From: an uncultured Lachnospira sp.
GTDB taxonomy: Bacteria > Bacillota > Clostridia > Lachnospirales > Lachnospiraceae
Assembly: GCA_910589305.1 (NCBI GenBank)
Contig: CAJUTV010000013.1
Span: 42,517-106,516, forward strand
Direction: 5' to 3'
Length of the DNA: 64,000 nucleotides
Shown piece by piece: positions 46,954 through 55,516 of the stretch (positions are counted from its first letter, which is position 1; every line of letters starts with the position of its first letter). The notes below the pieces were generated by a model. It saw nothing but the letters and a program-made list of their open reading frames with translations. It was not told where the DNA came from and ran no database searches. Made by a program: the position numbers and the translations under genes.

Positions 46954-49011
46954 TTATATATCTCCTTCCTCAATCATTGTGTCTAATGTATCCTTAATTG
47001 CCTGTACAGCCTGGTCAATCGTACAATTATGAAGCTGCGCTCCCGCTATGGTCATATGACCGCCTCCGCCAAGTTTTTCCATAACAAGCTGTACGTTAAC
47101 CTCATCAATCGACCTTGCACTAATATAATTAATATCATTGTAACATGTAATAACAAATGATGCTTTTATTCCTGATATATCAAGAAGCTGATTTGCCGCT
47201 TTCGCTCCTCCTATTGTTGGACTTGACAAACCAGTACCATTAAAAACAGTAATGGCAAATGCATCATTATAAACCGTCGCTCTGCTAACTGCCCTTGCAA
47301 CGGCAATATATTCCGCCATATCATTGCGCAGCATTTTTCGCACCCTTGTAACATCGGCTCCATGTCTCCTAAGAAATGCTGCCGCTTCAAATGTTCTAGG
47401 ACCCGATTTATTATGAAATCCATCGGTATCAATATTAATGCCTGCATACAGTGCATCTGCCTCATAAGCCTTAATCTTAACATCATCTTCAACATATTGA
47501 ATCATCTCTGTTATCATCTCTGAAGCCGAGGAAGCATAAGGGTCAACATAGGATAACACAGCACCTTTTATTGAATCAACCGATTGCCTATGATGGTCGA
47601 ACACAACGATTGTCTTACAACTTCCCAATAACTCAGGACACTCTGTAAGTACAGGTCGATTGGCATCAACTACAATAACTGCCGTTGATGAATTAACGTA
47701 TTCCACTGCATCATCTCTTGCTATAAATAAATCTTGTGGATAATCGGATTTATTAACGAATCTATCCATAAATGGTTTTACACTTGTTGTAACCTCATTA
47801 ATTACAATATGTGCAGTCTTTTCCAACTTCCTGCAAATAACATAGATGCCCATTGCAGAACCAAATGAATCAATGTCCGCTATTTTATGCCCCATAATCA
47901 ATACATTGTCTGTTGTCTCAAGAATTTGCCTTAACGCATGAGCTTTTACTCGTACCTTTACTCTTGTATTCTTTTCCATCTGTTGGCTCTTACCGCCAAA
48001 ATACGTAATTTTATCTCCATCTTTAACAACTGCTTGGTCTCCGCCACGCCCTAGTGCCAAATCCATTGCGGCTTTTGCAACATCATAATTTTTAGCATAA
48101 TCGCTTGCGCCTGTTCCTATACCAATGCTAAGTGTTATCTTCTTTTCCTCTCCAATTTTAACATTCTTAATATCTTCCAACAAAGAAAATTTATCTGCAA
48201 TCAATTTCTCAAGATGTTTATATCGAAATACAACAAAATATTTATCCTTTTCCATCTTTCTTACAATAGCCGCACCAGATGAAAAATACTTATTCACTCT
48301 CTTATCCACTAATCCAATAAATAAAGAACGCCTTACATCATCTACACTCTCTAACGCTTCCTCATAATTATCTATGTAGACAAGTCCTACAACAAAACGT
48401 TCATCTTTAATTCTTTGGATATACATATTAAGGTCTGTATTATCAAATACATACACCGCTATAAAAGAATTATTCTCACTATCACTATGACTTAAATTGC
48501 CAAATACAATGTTATTCACTACAAATCGCTGCAACTCTACTGTATAGTCTCTGTCATTAAATTTTAACTTTATTTGAACAGCGTCTTCTTGTGGAAAGGT
48601 ATCTACAGTAAGTTCAGGAAATATGGTATAAATATTTTTACAAAAATCTTTTTTCTTCCCAGTAATATCCTGCATTTGTTTATTCATCCACAAAACTTTG
48701 CCGCCATCGTCAAGCAAACAATATGGAACGCTAAAATCATATAATAGCTGTCTTTGTACCTGTGAATAATTAGAAGAAAACTCTATCAACTCATGTAACA
48801 TACTCTGTCTAAGATAAATTACTAAAAAAATATTTATTATAATATAAATAGATGTAAAAATAAACATTACATACCCAGCATTTATATTAACAACAAATAT
48901 TCCTAAGGATAAAAGTACAAGTAATAATCCTGTTATAATTGGCAAAATAAATATTATTCTTAACTTACCTGTTATCTTATATGCCTGATTCAATTTTCGC
49001 TTACTAAACAT
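46954..49011 (-). CDS. gdpP: Cyclic-di-AMP phosphodiesterase GdpP
   Basis: Membrane enzyme that degrades c-di-AMP and so affects cell-wall and potassium balance. 685 residues: two N-terminal membrane helices (~15-60), a degenerate PAS region, a degenerate GGDEF domain (LALGRGGDQAVVKDGD near 305), and DHH/DHHA1 domains with GHKIADIDSFGS, VVVDANRP, VFDHHRQ and LGGGGHMTIAGAQ. Start ATG at 49011 has GTGAGG 6-7 nt upstream; the frame continues to 49095 without a better site. First gene of gdpP-rplI-dnaB, the order also known in Bacillus. Confidence 0.96.
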   Translation of the reverse strand: MFSKRKLNQAYKITGKLRIIFILPIITGLLLVLLSLGIFVVNINAGYVMFIFTSIYIIINIFLVIYLRQSMLHELIEFSSNYSQVQRQLLYDFSVPYCLLDDGGKVLWMNKQMQDITGKKKDFCKNIYTIFPELTVDTFPQEDAVQIKLKFNDRDYTVELQRFVVNNIVFGNLSHSDSENNSFIAVYVFDNTDLNMYIQRIKDERFVVGLVYIDNYEEALESVDDVRRSLFIGLVDKRVNKYFSSGAAIVRKMEKDKYFVVFRYKHLEKLIADKFSLLEDIKNVKIGEEKKITLSIGIGTGASDYAKNYDVAKAAMDLALGRGGDQAVVKDGDKITYFGGKSQQMEKNTRVKVRVKAHALRQILETTDNVLIMGHKIADIDSFGSAMGIYVICRKLEKTAHIVINEVTTSVKPFMDRFVNKSDYPQDLFIARDDAVEYVNSSTAVIVVDANRPVLTECPELLGSCKTIVVFDHHRQSVDSIKGAVLSYVDPYASSASEMITEMIQYVEDDVKIKAYEADALYAGINIDTDGFHNKSGPRTFEAAAFLRRHGADVTRVRKMLRNDMAEYIAVARAVSRATVYNDAFAITVFNGTGLSSPTIGGAKAANQLLDISGIKASFVITCYNDINYISARSIDEVNVQLVMEKLGGGGHMTIAGAQLHNCTIDQAVQAIKDTLDTMIEEGDI

Positions 49012-49371
49012 ATTTTTCCTCACTTCTTGAAGCTGTAAAGCTGTAAAATATTTGACTTTCGTAACATATGCCAAATACTCATATAAGTATGACACTTAGC
49101 TTATAGCTCGCGGGAATAAAACGATATAAAGTCGTTTCTATAGTATACCATTTTTCTTAAAAACTGTAAATAACTTTGAGCATTTCAAAACAAGCCTTTT
49201 TCCTCTATTTTCTGCATAAAGCATATACAGTAAAACATCTTACTATCCATTTTTGCACTGTTTTTTTATACAAACCACTCCCTTAAACATCTGCAAATCT
49301 TTTTTGATAAAATTAAAAAATGTCGGCAGAATAATTATCTGCCGACAATAACATTTTATTTTGCAATAATC
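49012..49371. other. Intergenic region between pectinesterase 2 and gdpP
   Basis: About 360 bp with the pectinesterase terminator near its right end and the upstream region of gdpP at its left. Nothing else was recognised. Confidence 0.5.
49313..49347 (-). terminator. Rho-independent terminator after pectinesterase 2
   Basis: TGTCGGCAGA (49321-49330) pairs perfectly with TCTGCCGACA (49338-49347) around 7 nt; the minus strand continues with TTTTTT. Confidence 0.93.
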
Positions 49372-52071
49372 TTATTTATCAAGTCCTACATCAAATCCAG
49401 CTAAATGCTGTAAAAGAATAACTGCATCTTGAATATCTATTGTACCATTTGCATTCACATCACATGCTTTTTCATTAATAACTAATCCTGGCATTTGTGC
49501 TAAATGTTTCTTTAAAAGTACTGCATCTGATGAATCAATCTTATCATCACCATTTACATCACCATATTTTACACTTGGTTCTTCACCAGATGTAAAATGA
49601 AGTGGTTTCCAACCATCAAAGAATGATTCTACTGAAACTGCCTGTGCCTCATCCTCTGTCAATACCTTTGTACCAGAAGCTCTCTTTGATGTACTTACTG
49701 GTGTTCCATCAGGTGTATGCAAATTATACTCTGAATAATATGCTTGTGCAGGTGTAACATTTGCCATCGTTGCCCAACCAGCTTCATGGATTAAATCAGC
49801 AGTTGCAGCTTCACAGTTGTAGTAAAGAACTTTTGTTCCTGCTCCCCATGGACGACCTAAATAAATTCTCTTAGAACCTTGTTTAATTCCTGCATATGTT
49901 GTATTAACAATCTTGCAATTATTGAATAAATATCCATGTTCTCCGCCTTCTTTAGAAGCTGTAATATAACCGCCATCTGCTGTCTTATCACTGTATCCAT
50001 AGATACTTAATGTACAATTATCAAATACAACATTACCATTGCCGCAAATAAAGTCCGTAGTACCTTCAATCAAACAATCTTTATAATACATATGCTCTGT
50101 ACCATCACCTGTATATATGGTATCCTGACTGCTTAAAAATGAACATTGATAAAATTCCATTCTATCAGCTCGTGGGAACATTGCACATGCTCTCTCTTTA
50201 TTCTTATTAAGCTGAACATTTACATTCAAATTATTACGTATATCTTTATTTTTATCTGTTTGTGGATTAAGACCCACACCATCTGCAATTTCTTCTTCAG
50301 TCATATAACGGTTAAATGAAGCCTCAAATGTAATATTTTCAGCTTTAAAATCCGTTGCTGTCGCAAGTAACTCTACAGTTGTACCCCAGTCCTTAGAAAC
50401 GGTTGTCATTTCATATTTATCAACAGCATATTTCTTATCATAAAATCCTGTACTTGGATTTACACTATAATATGTAGCTCCTATACCATAATACCATGTT
50501 ACAAGAGGTGCTTCTGTTCTATCTGTAGCAAATGTAATATATGGTGCAGATATAATAATCTGCTCACGATATATTGCATCATTTAACTTTAATGTTACAC
50601 GCTGTCCTTCTGTTCTTTCCATACGTGCTACATAATCAACGGCTGATTGAATTGTCTCAAATTCCTTACCTTTGCCTACTTCAAGAGTTTCTTTATATGG
50701 AACTTTTGATACATCTGGCTCTGTTCTGTCAAGGTAAATATCATTTGTGACAGCATCTTTCTTTACACTTACCTTATCAAATGCAGTATATCCATCTACT
50801 TTAGCAGAAGTTACATATTCACCCTCACGAAGTTCTGCTGTATAAGCATTTCCATTTGGTGTAAATGTATATGAATATCCTTCTTCATTCATATTTGTAA
50901 ATGTAACCTCTGAAACCGGAACAGTCTTGCTATCTGATACTACAAAATTACCAGTCACCTTATATACAGGCTTTTTTGTAGCAGCGATATTTTCTGTATG
51001 AGTACCTTCTGCCTTATTGATAGTGCCTAAAACTTCATAGTCATTTGCATTGATAAGCCCAATCTTAAAGTTTGCACCTGGTGTTATAACAGCTTCATAT
51101 GTATAATTTCCATCTGAAACCTTTGTTAATTTTGCATCAATTGGAAGCATAGTTACATCTTCTGGTACAAACTGCATACCAAAATCACCTTTTAATGCAC
51201 TGTCAGGAACTCCTGTTACTGTACCGCTTATTTTAGCTGTAGGCGCCTCTACAACAGAAGCACTATATGTAGCCGTAGGCTCATTTCCTTCAAGTGTAAA
51301 CTTATGTGCATCATTTTTATCATCAAGCTTAAAACCTGGCTTAGAAACCGATGCAATGTAAGCTTCACTGCCTTCAATACGCTTTAATACAACAGAATAT
51401 GTATTATCTGCATTGATATCTGCTGATGTCACTTCATTTGTTTCTGTATCAAGAAAATAAACTTTATCGATACCATTAGCTTTGGCATTAGCAATTGTAC
51501 CTGTCACTGTCACACGATTAATTGGATTATACTCTGTAAGATTAATCTTTGTAACCTTAACATCTCCATGTGAATAAATAGCAATATACTTTTGTCCGTT
51601 TACCTCCTGAATCATATCTGTAATATCAGGAATTGTAACCTTTTGTTCTTTTGTACTTGCACCAATTTGATATTGATCCGTGTCAATTCCAACATTTGTT
51701 TTTCTGTCTGGAGCTTGATTTGCAATTTGTCCATATGTAATCATTGTTGTGTCATCTTGAATTGGAAGCAATAAATATGAATTTGCACGAAACTTTAATA
51801 ATGTAGGGTCAAAAGTAACATTATCCTTAGAATCTGCTGGATATAAAATTCCTGGTCCTCCTTTATCTGTATCTGGTAAAATCTCACCTTTTACAGGCAT
51901 TGGTTTTCCTTCATTCTTACTAAATTCCCATGTACGTGTATTCGTTGCTGTTGGTGCTGCATCAGCTACCATTTTACCACCTGTCCCCACCGTTGTCATA
52001 CCAACTATGAGTGCAGAAGTCATGACGATGGAAACAACTTTTTTCAAGCCGTTTCTTACTTTTTTTGTCAT
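49372..52071 (-). CDS. Secreted pectinesterase with dockerin-like tail
   Basis: Second extracellular pectin methylesterase, 899 residues. Signal peptide in residues 1-38 (KKVVSIVMTSALIVGMTTVG, cleavage near ADA-AP), a beta-rich binding-like module (~45-185), three Fn3-like/regulatory-like repeats (~187-455), then the pectinesterase domain from ~462 with SSQDTIYTG (~652), GTTDFICGNG (~671) and YLGRPWG (~740). Residues ~834-899 are two dockerin-type EF-hand repeats (DVNGDDKIDSSDA, DVNANGTIDIQDA). AAAGGAG precedes ATG. Similar to the first pectinesterase in plan but shorter; followed by a strong terminator. Confidence 0.95.
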   Translation of the reverse strand: MTKKVRNGLKKVVSIVMTSALIVGMTTVGTGGKMVADAAPTATNTRTWEFSKNEGKPMPVKGEILPDTDKGGPGILYPADSKDNVTFDPTLLKFRANSYLLLPIQDDTTMITYGQIANQAPDRKTNVGIDTDQYQIGASTKEQKVTIPDITDMIQEVNGQKYIAIYSHGDVKVTKINLTEYNPINRVTVTGTIANAKANGIDKVYFLDTETNEVTSADINADNTYSVVLKRIEGSEAYIASVSKPGFKLDDKNDAHKFTLEGNEPTATYSASVVEAPTAKISGTVTGVPDSALKGDFGMQFVPEDVTMLPIDAKLTKVSDGNYTYEAVITPGANFKIGLINANDYEVLGTINKAEGTHTENIAATKKPVYKVTGNFVVSDSKTVPVSEVTFTNMNEEGYSYTFTPNGNAYTAELREGEYVTSAKVDGYTAFDKVSVKKDAVTNDIYLDRTEPDVSKVPYKETLEVGKGKEFETIQSAVDYVARMERTEGQRVTLKLNDAIYREQIIISAPYITFATDRTEAPLVTWYYGIGATYYSVNPSTGFYDKKYAVDKYEMTTVSKDWGTTVELLATATDFKAENITFEASFNRYMTEEEIADGVGLNPQTDKNKDIRNNLNVNVQLNKNKERACAMFPRADRMEFYQCSFLSSQDTIYTGDGTEHMYYKDCLIEGTTDFICGNGNVVFDNCTLSIYGYSDKTADGGYITASKEGGEHGYLFNNCKIVNTTYAGIKQGSKRIYLGRPWGAGTKVLYYNCEAATADLIHEAGWATMANVTPAQAYYSEYNLHTPDGTPVSTSKRASGTKVLTEDEAQAVSVESFFDGWKPLHFTSGEEPSVKYGDVNGDDKIDSSDAVLLKKHLAQMPGLVINEKACDVNANGTIDIQDAVILLQHLAGFDVGLDK

Positions 52072-52638
52072 AAAAATCTCCTTTCTGCCATTTGCATTCT
52101 TACTTTTTTAGTATTGTATCAATAGTTTTTTTCATATTAAATCGAACACCTCTGCTATAAACTATTCGTCAAATATCTCATTGCAAACAATTGATATTGA
52201 AACTTTATGATAGTTGTTAAATATCCATGTAAACATATCTATCTAACTCGTTGCTTATAAAAATAAATCCATTCTGCAATTCATTAATTATTTCTATACA
52301 AAGCAAAAATTTTATAAACAAAAATTTTCTTTATTTAATGCAAAATAAATTATTATACAATACTTCCCTTACTTATAATATCACTTAATTCACTAATTTA
52401 ACATACAACTTATTTCACAAAAAATTTATATTATTTTGTAAATATTGCACGAAAAAAAAGCCAGATGTATTACTACACCTGACATTTTCAATAAAAAAAA
52501 CATTTGCAATCCGTTTTGTTATTTGCTCAAACCATCTATCTGCTTTAGATAGATATATTTACATCGCAACACAAGTTCCATTCCTCTTCCATCTCTATGA
52601 TAAAGAGGAGGATTGACTTCCTTGAGCAGATTAAAACA
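52072..52638. other. Intergenic region between rpsR and pectinesterase 2
   Basis: About 570 bp. It contains repeat copy D next to rpsR (52503-52634), an imperfect hairpin near 52460-52486, a TTTTGTAAAT half-site near 52434 like that in the other pectinesterase upstream region, and AT-rich promoter-proximal DNA. Confidence 0.5.
52503..52634 (+). repeat. Structured intergenic repeat, copy D
   Basis: Shares GCAATCCG, TTTGCTCAAACCATCTA, GCAACACAAGTTCC and GACTTCCTTGAGCAGATTAA with the other copies; the central hairpin has diverged to TTCCTCTTC/GAAGAGGAGGA-like arms (compensating divergence). It begins 5 nt after the rpsR stop on the minus strand. Confidence 0.75.
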
Positions 52639-52902
52639 TTAATCTACACTGTATGGAAGCAATGCAACATGGCGAGCTCTCTTTACTGCTACTGTAAGCG
52701 CTCTTTGATGTTTTGCACAATTTCCTGTTATTCTTCTTGGAAGAATCTTGCCTCTTTCTGAGACAAACTTCTTTAACATATTTACATCTTTATAATCCAA
52801 AGCCTTGTTTGCATCTGCACAAAATGCACATACTTTTTTTCTTCTGCGCACTGGTCTTCTTCTCATCTGACCTTCTGGCCTCTCAGCTTTCTTTTCTGGC
52901 AT
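52639..52902 (-). CDS. rpsR: 30S ribosomal protein bS18
   Basis: 87 residues with KVCAFCADANKALDYKDVNMLKKFVSERGKILPRRITG and NCAKHQRALTVAVKRARHVALLP. It keeps the Cys residues (CAFC, NC..H) of the zinc-binding C+ form of S18. Last gene of the rpsF-ssb-rpsR operon. Confidence 0.98.
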   Translation of the reverse strand: MPEKKAERPEGQMRRRPVRRRKKVCAFCADANKALDYKDVNMLKKFVSERGKILPRRITGNCAKHQRALTVAVKRARHVALLPYSVD

Positions 52903-52919
52903 ACCACTTACCTCCTATT

Positions 52920-53369
52920 TTAATTGAAAGGCAACCCTTCATCATCTACACCATCTGGAATATTCATAAATCCTTCACCTGCTGGTGTTGTTGGATTTGA
53001 CCTTGTAGGCGTATATGAACCATTTGTATCTGCTGTAGCTTTGCTCTCTGCAAATTCTTGGTCTTCAACTACCACATCTGTTGTGTAGACTTTTTGTCCA
53101 TCCTTGTTTGTATAGCTGCCTGTCTGGATTCTACCTGTAATTACTACCTTTGTTCCTTGATGAAAATACTTTTCTGCAAATTCACCAGACTTTCCAAACG
53201 CAACACAACTAATAAAATCAGCTGTCTGGTCATTGGAATCATTTGTTCTGGCACGTCTTCTGTCAACTGCCAATGTATATCGAACAACTGCAAGCGAACC
53301 ATCTGCGCCCTGTGAATAGCGTACATCTGGCTCTCTTGTAAGTCTTCCCATTAATATCACTTTATTCAT
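52920..53369 (-). CDS. ssb: Single-stranded DNA-binding protein
   Basis: 149 residues. OB-fold starts MNKVILMGRLTREPDVRYSQG, followed by ISCVAFGKSGEFAEKYFHQGTKVVITGRIQTGSY, and a flexible tail ending DDEGLPFN in place of the usual DDDIPF. Located between rpsF and rpsR as in most Firmicutes. Confidence 0.97.
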   Translation of the reverse strand: MNKVILMGRLTREPDVRYSQGADGSLAVVRYTLAVDRRRARTNDSNDQTADFISCVAFGKSGEFAEKYFHQGTKVVITGRIQTGSYTNKDGQKVYTTDVVVEDQEFAESKATADTNGSYTPTRSNPTTPAGEGFMNIPDGVDDEGLPFN

Positions 53370-53417
53370 AATTGTAATCTCCTCTTCTATAAAGAGTTGC
53401 TAAGCTAAACGGGATAA

Positions 53418-53723
53418 TTATTCTCCATCTTTAACGATTAAGAATCGAATTACATTTTCCATAATACGAAGTCTGCTTTCAACTTCTGCCGGGCAAGTAA
53501 CGTCTGCTTCAAATTTTATAAAATTGTAGAAGCCTTCAGTTTCTGGTCTTTGACCCTTTACATGTGAAATCTCATATGCAAGCTTTTTCTTCTCGCAAGT
53601 GCCTGGGTCTGTAACGATACCACCAAAGCGAGTAATTAATTCTTTAACCTGCTCGATTGTAGCATTTCTTACTTCATCATCAACGTTTACGCTAACAACT
53701 AATGCTAATTCATATTTCTTCAT
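53418..53723 (-). CDS. rpsF: 30S ribosomal protein bS6
   Basis: 101 residues from MKKYELALVVS, with the ferredoxin-like fold of S6 and ending VIRFLIVKDGE. The ATG at 53723 has AAGGAGGTG 9 nt upstream; the frame extends to 53780 without similarity. First gene of rpsF-ssb-rpsR. Confidence 0.97.
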   Translation of the reverse strand: MKKYELALVVSVNVDDEVRNATIEQVKELITRFGGIVTDPGTCEKKKLAYEISHVKGQRPETEGFYNFIKFEADVTCPAEVESRLRIMENVIRFLIVKDGE

Positions 53724-53827
53724 TCTACACTGCACCTCCTTCTGGTCTCTGGCCCTTTCTTTTTCACAGTGAAAGAGCAAGGATAATATACATCACGAGC
53801 ATATATGTTATCATAAAAAAAAAATAA

Positions 53828-54037
53828 TTACAAGTCTTTTTCCATTTTTTTATTACAAGCTTTTTTTAATTTTTTTGTATTTTTTTCTACCATTATTCTG
53901 CTCACCATCATTTCATGTCCACAGCCGTTGCATCTTAGTTTAAAATCTGCTCCCACTCGAAGGATATACCATTCTGCACAACCACAAGGATGTTTCTTTT
54001 TTAATTGTACAATATCGCCTACCTCATATACAATCAT
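53828..54037 (-). CDS. DUF951 protein
   Basis: A 69-residue protein of the DUF951 family: YEVGDIVQLKKKHPCGCAEWYILRVGADFKLRCNGCGHEMMVSR, with four Cys that suggest a zinc knuckle. The gene is almost always upstream of rpsF in Firmicutes, as here. Function is not established. Confidence 0.9.
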   Translation of the reverse strand: MIVYEVGDIVQLKKKHPCGCAEWYILRVGADFKLRCNGCGHEMMVSRIMVEKNTKKLKKACNKKMEKDL

Positions 54038-54112
54038 CACTCACCTATATTATTCTTATTCAATATATCATTTCCATTACTTTTGTTTTATTGTTATATA
54101 AATTTACTACAT

Positions 54113-54188
54113 ATCCTCACTGAAACAAGCAAGTCCCCTTTCTTATATCTCCATGATATTGAAGCGGGGACTTACTTAATAATATTAA
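54113..54188 (+). repeat. Structured intergenic repeat, copy E (shortened)
   Basis: Contains only the hairpin part: GCAAGTCCCCTTTCTT pairs with a GAAGCGGGGACTT arm, then ACTTAATAATATTAA. It lies about 20 nt past the sir2 stop on the minus strand. Confidence 0.7.
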
Positions 54189-54206
54189 AAATAGCCTAAA
54201 TACACA

Positions 54207-54923
54207 CTACACATTTGCAAATACATCACCAAGCCCATCATGTATCAATAAATTTGCCCTTTTATCATATGGTGTTGGCGTTTTATTTACTAAAATCAGC
54301 TTATTTCCATTATAGTAATCAATTAAACCTGCTGCTGGATATACGCCAAGTGAGGTACCTCCTACAATAAGAACATCAGCCTCACGAATAAGCCGTACTG
54401 CTTCTGATATATTATCACTGTTTAGACCTTCCTCATACAAGACAACATCAGGCTTTACTTTTCCGCCACACTTACATATAGGTATATTATCTGAATTCAA
54501 TATGTACTGTAACCCATAAAAACAGCCACATTTTTCACAATAATTTCTTAAAACGCTGCCGTGTAATTCTACAACATGTTTATTTCCAGCTTTTTGATGT
54601 AAACCATCAATATTTTGGGTTATTACCCCTTTTAACTTACCCTTTTTTTCAAGCTCTGATAATTTACTATGTGTTATAGACGGCTTTGCATCCGTAAAAA
54701 TCATTTTCTCACGATAAAATTTAAAAAATTCTTCAGGCTTTCTAATATAAAAAGAATGACTAAGTATCGTCTCAGGAGGATAATCATATTTTTGGTTATA
54801 TAAACCGTCAACACTTCTAAAATCAGGTATTCCACTTTCTGTAGATACGCCTGCTCCTCCAAAAAAAACAATATTTTCTGATTCTTCTACCCATTTTATA
54901 AAAGTTTCTATTTCTTTACTCAT
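54207..54923 (-). CDS. Sir2-family NAD-dependent protein deacylase
   Basis: 238-residue sirtuin that uses NAD to remove acyl groups from lysine. It shows GGAGVSTESGIPDFRS, TQNIDGLHQKAG with the ribose-binding Asn/Asp, the catalytic His in VELHGSV, a zinc Cys4 (CEKCG and CKCGG) and GTSLGVYPAAGL. Short form, close to class U/III bacterial enzymes. The start overlaps the preceding gene by 8 nt (ATGAGTAA), so it is translationally coupled with a P-loop protein, an unusual partner. Confidence 0.94.
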   Translation of the reverse strand: MSKEIETFIKWVEESENIVFFGGAGVSTESGIPDFRSVDGLYNQKYDYPPETILSHSFYIRKPEEFFKFYREKMIFTDAKPSITHSKLSELEKKGKLKGVITQNIDGLHQKAGNKHVVELHGSVLRNYCEKCGCFYGLQYILNSDNIPICKCGGKVKPDVVLYEEGLNSDNISEAVRLIREADVLIVGGTSLGVYPAAGLIDYYNGNKLILVNKTPTPYDKRANLLIHDGLGDVFANV

Positions 54924-55506
54924 TTACCACCACACCCAATACATAACAACCAGCCTCATCAAGCTGTTTGACCTTCACTTCTGATGACATTTCACTGTAA
55001 TCAGATTGTTTCAACATTACAATTGTTTCATCGCACATAGAGGCTATTTTTCCACTATCATCTGTAAGTACAACTATCCAGTCAAAATCTTCTTTTAACT
55101 TCTTAAAAAGAATTTTAATTTTTTCTATCTCAATCTCTTCATGCGCTGTGTAATCAGACATTCCTGTAAAAATAACCTTAAAATTATCTTTGTTTGTAAG
55201 ACATATTATATCATTATAATCAAGCTCTTCTGTGAGATAATTGGCAACACCTTTTAAATCTCTTCCAACTCGATACTTTGCAATAAATATATCATCTCTT
55301 AAATCGGCATCAATAAAAATAACTTTACCCCCTTTTGTATAAAGAGCATCTGCCAATTTAAATGCCATAGTCCCCTCACCAACTACACTAATGACCACAG
55401 ACTCATCTTCTGACATATCAATAATACTGTCAGCAACGGACTCATAGCTTTCTTTCTCGGATGGCTTCATCCTTGTTAATTTATCCACATTAACACTAAA
55501 CACCAT
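54916..55506 (-). CDS. Degenerate CpsD/BY-kinase-like P-loop protein
   Basis: 196 residues. VVISVVGEGTMAFKLADALYTKGGKVIFIDADLRDD mirrors the CpsD/Wzc bacterial tyrosine-kinase core, but the Walker A lysine (GEGKST) is missing (GEGTMA), while the Walker A' Asp in FIDADLR is kept. No Tyr-rich C-terminal tail. It may therefore be a non-catalytic partner of the upstream Wzz-like protein. ATG at 55506 has AAAGGTGG upstream; the frame extends to 55536 inside the Wzz-like gene. Confidence 0.75.
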   Translation of the reverse strand: MVFSVNVDKLTRMKPSEKESYESVADSIIDMSEDESVVISVVGEGTMAFKLADALYTKGGKVIFIDADLRDDIFIAKYRVGRDLKGVANYLTEELDYNDIICLTNKDNFKVIFTGMSDYTAHEEIEIEKIKILFKKLKEDFDWIVVLTDDSGKIASMCDETIVMLKQSDYSEMSSEVKVKQLDEAGCYVLGVVVNE

Positions 55507-55516
55507 TACACCACCT

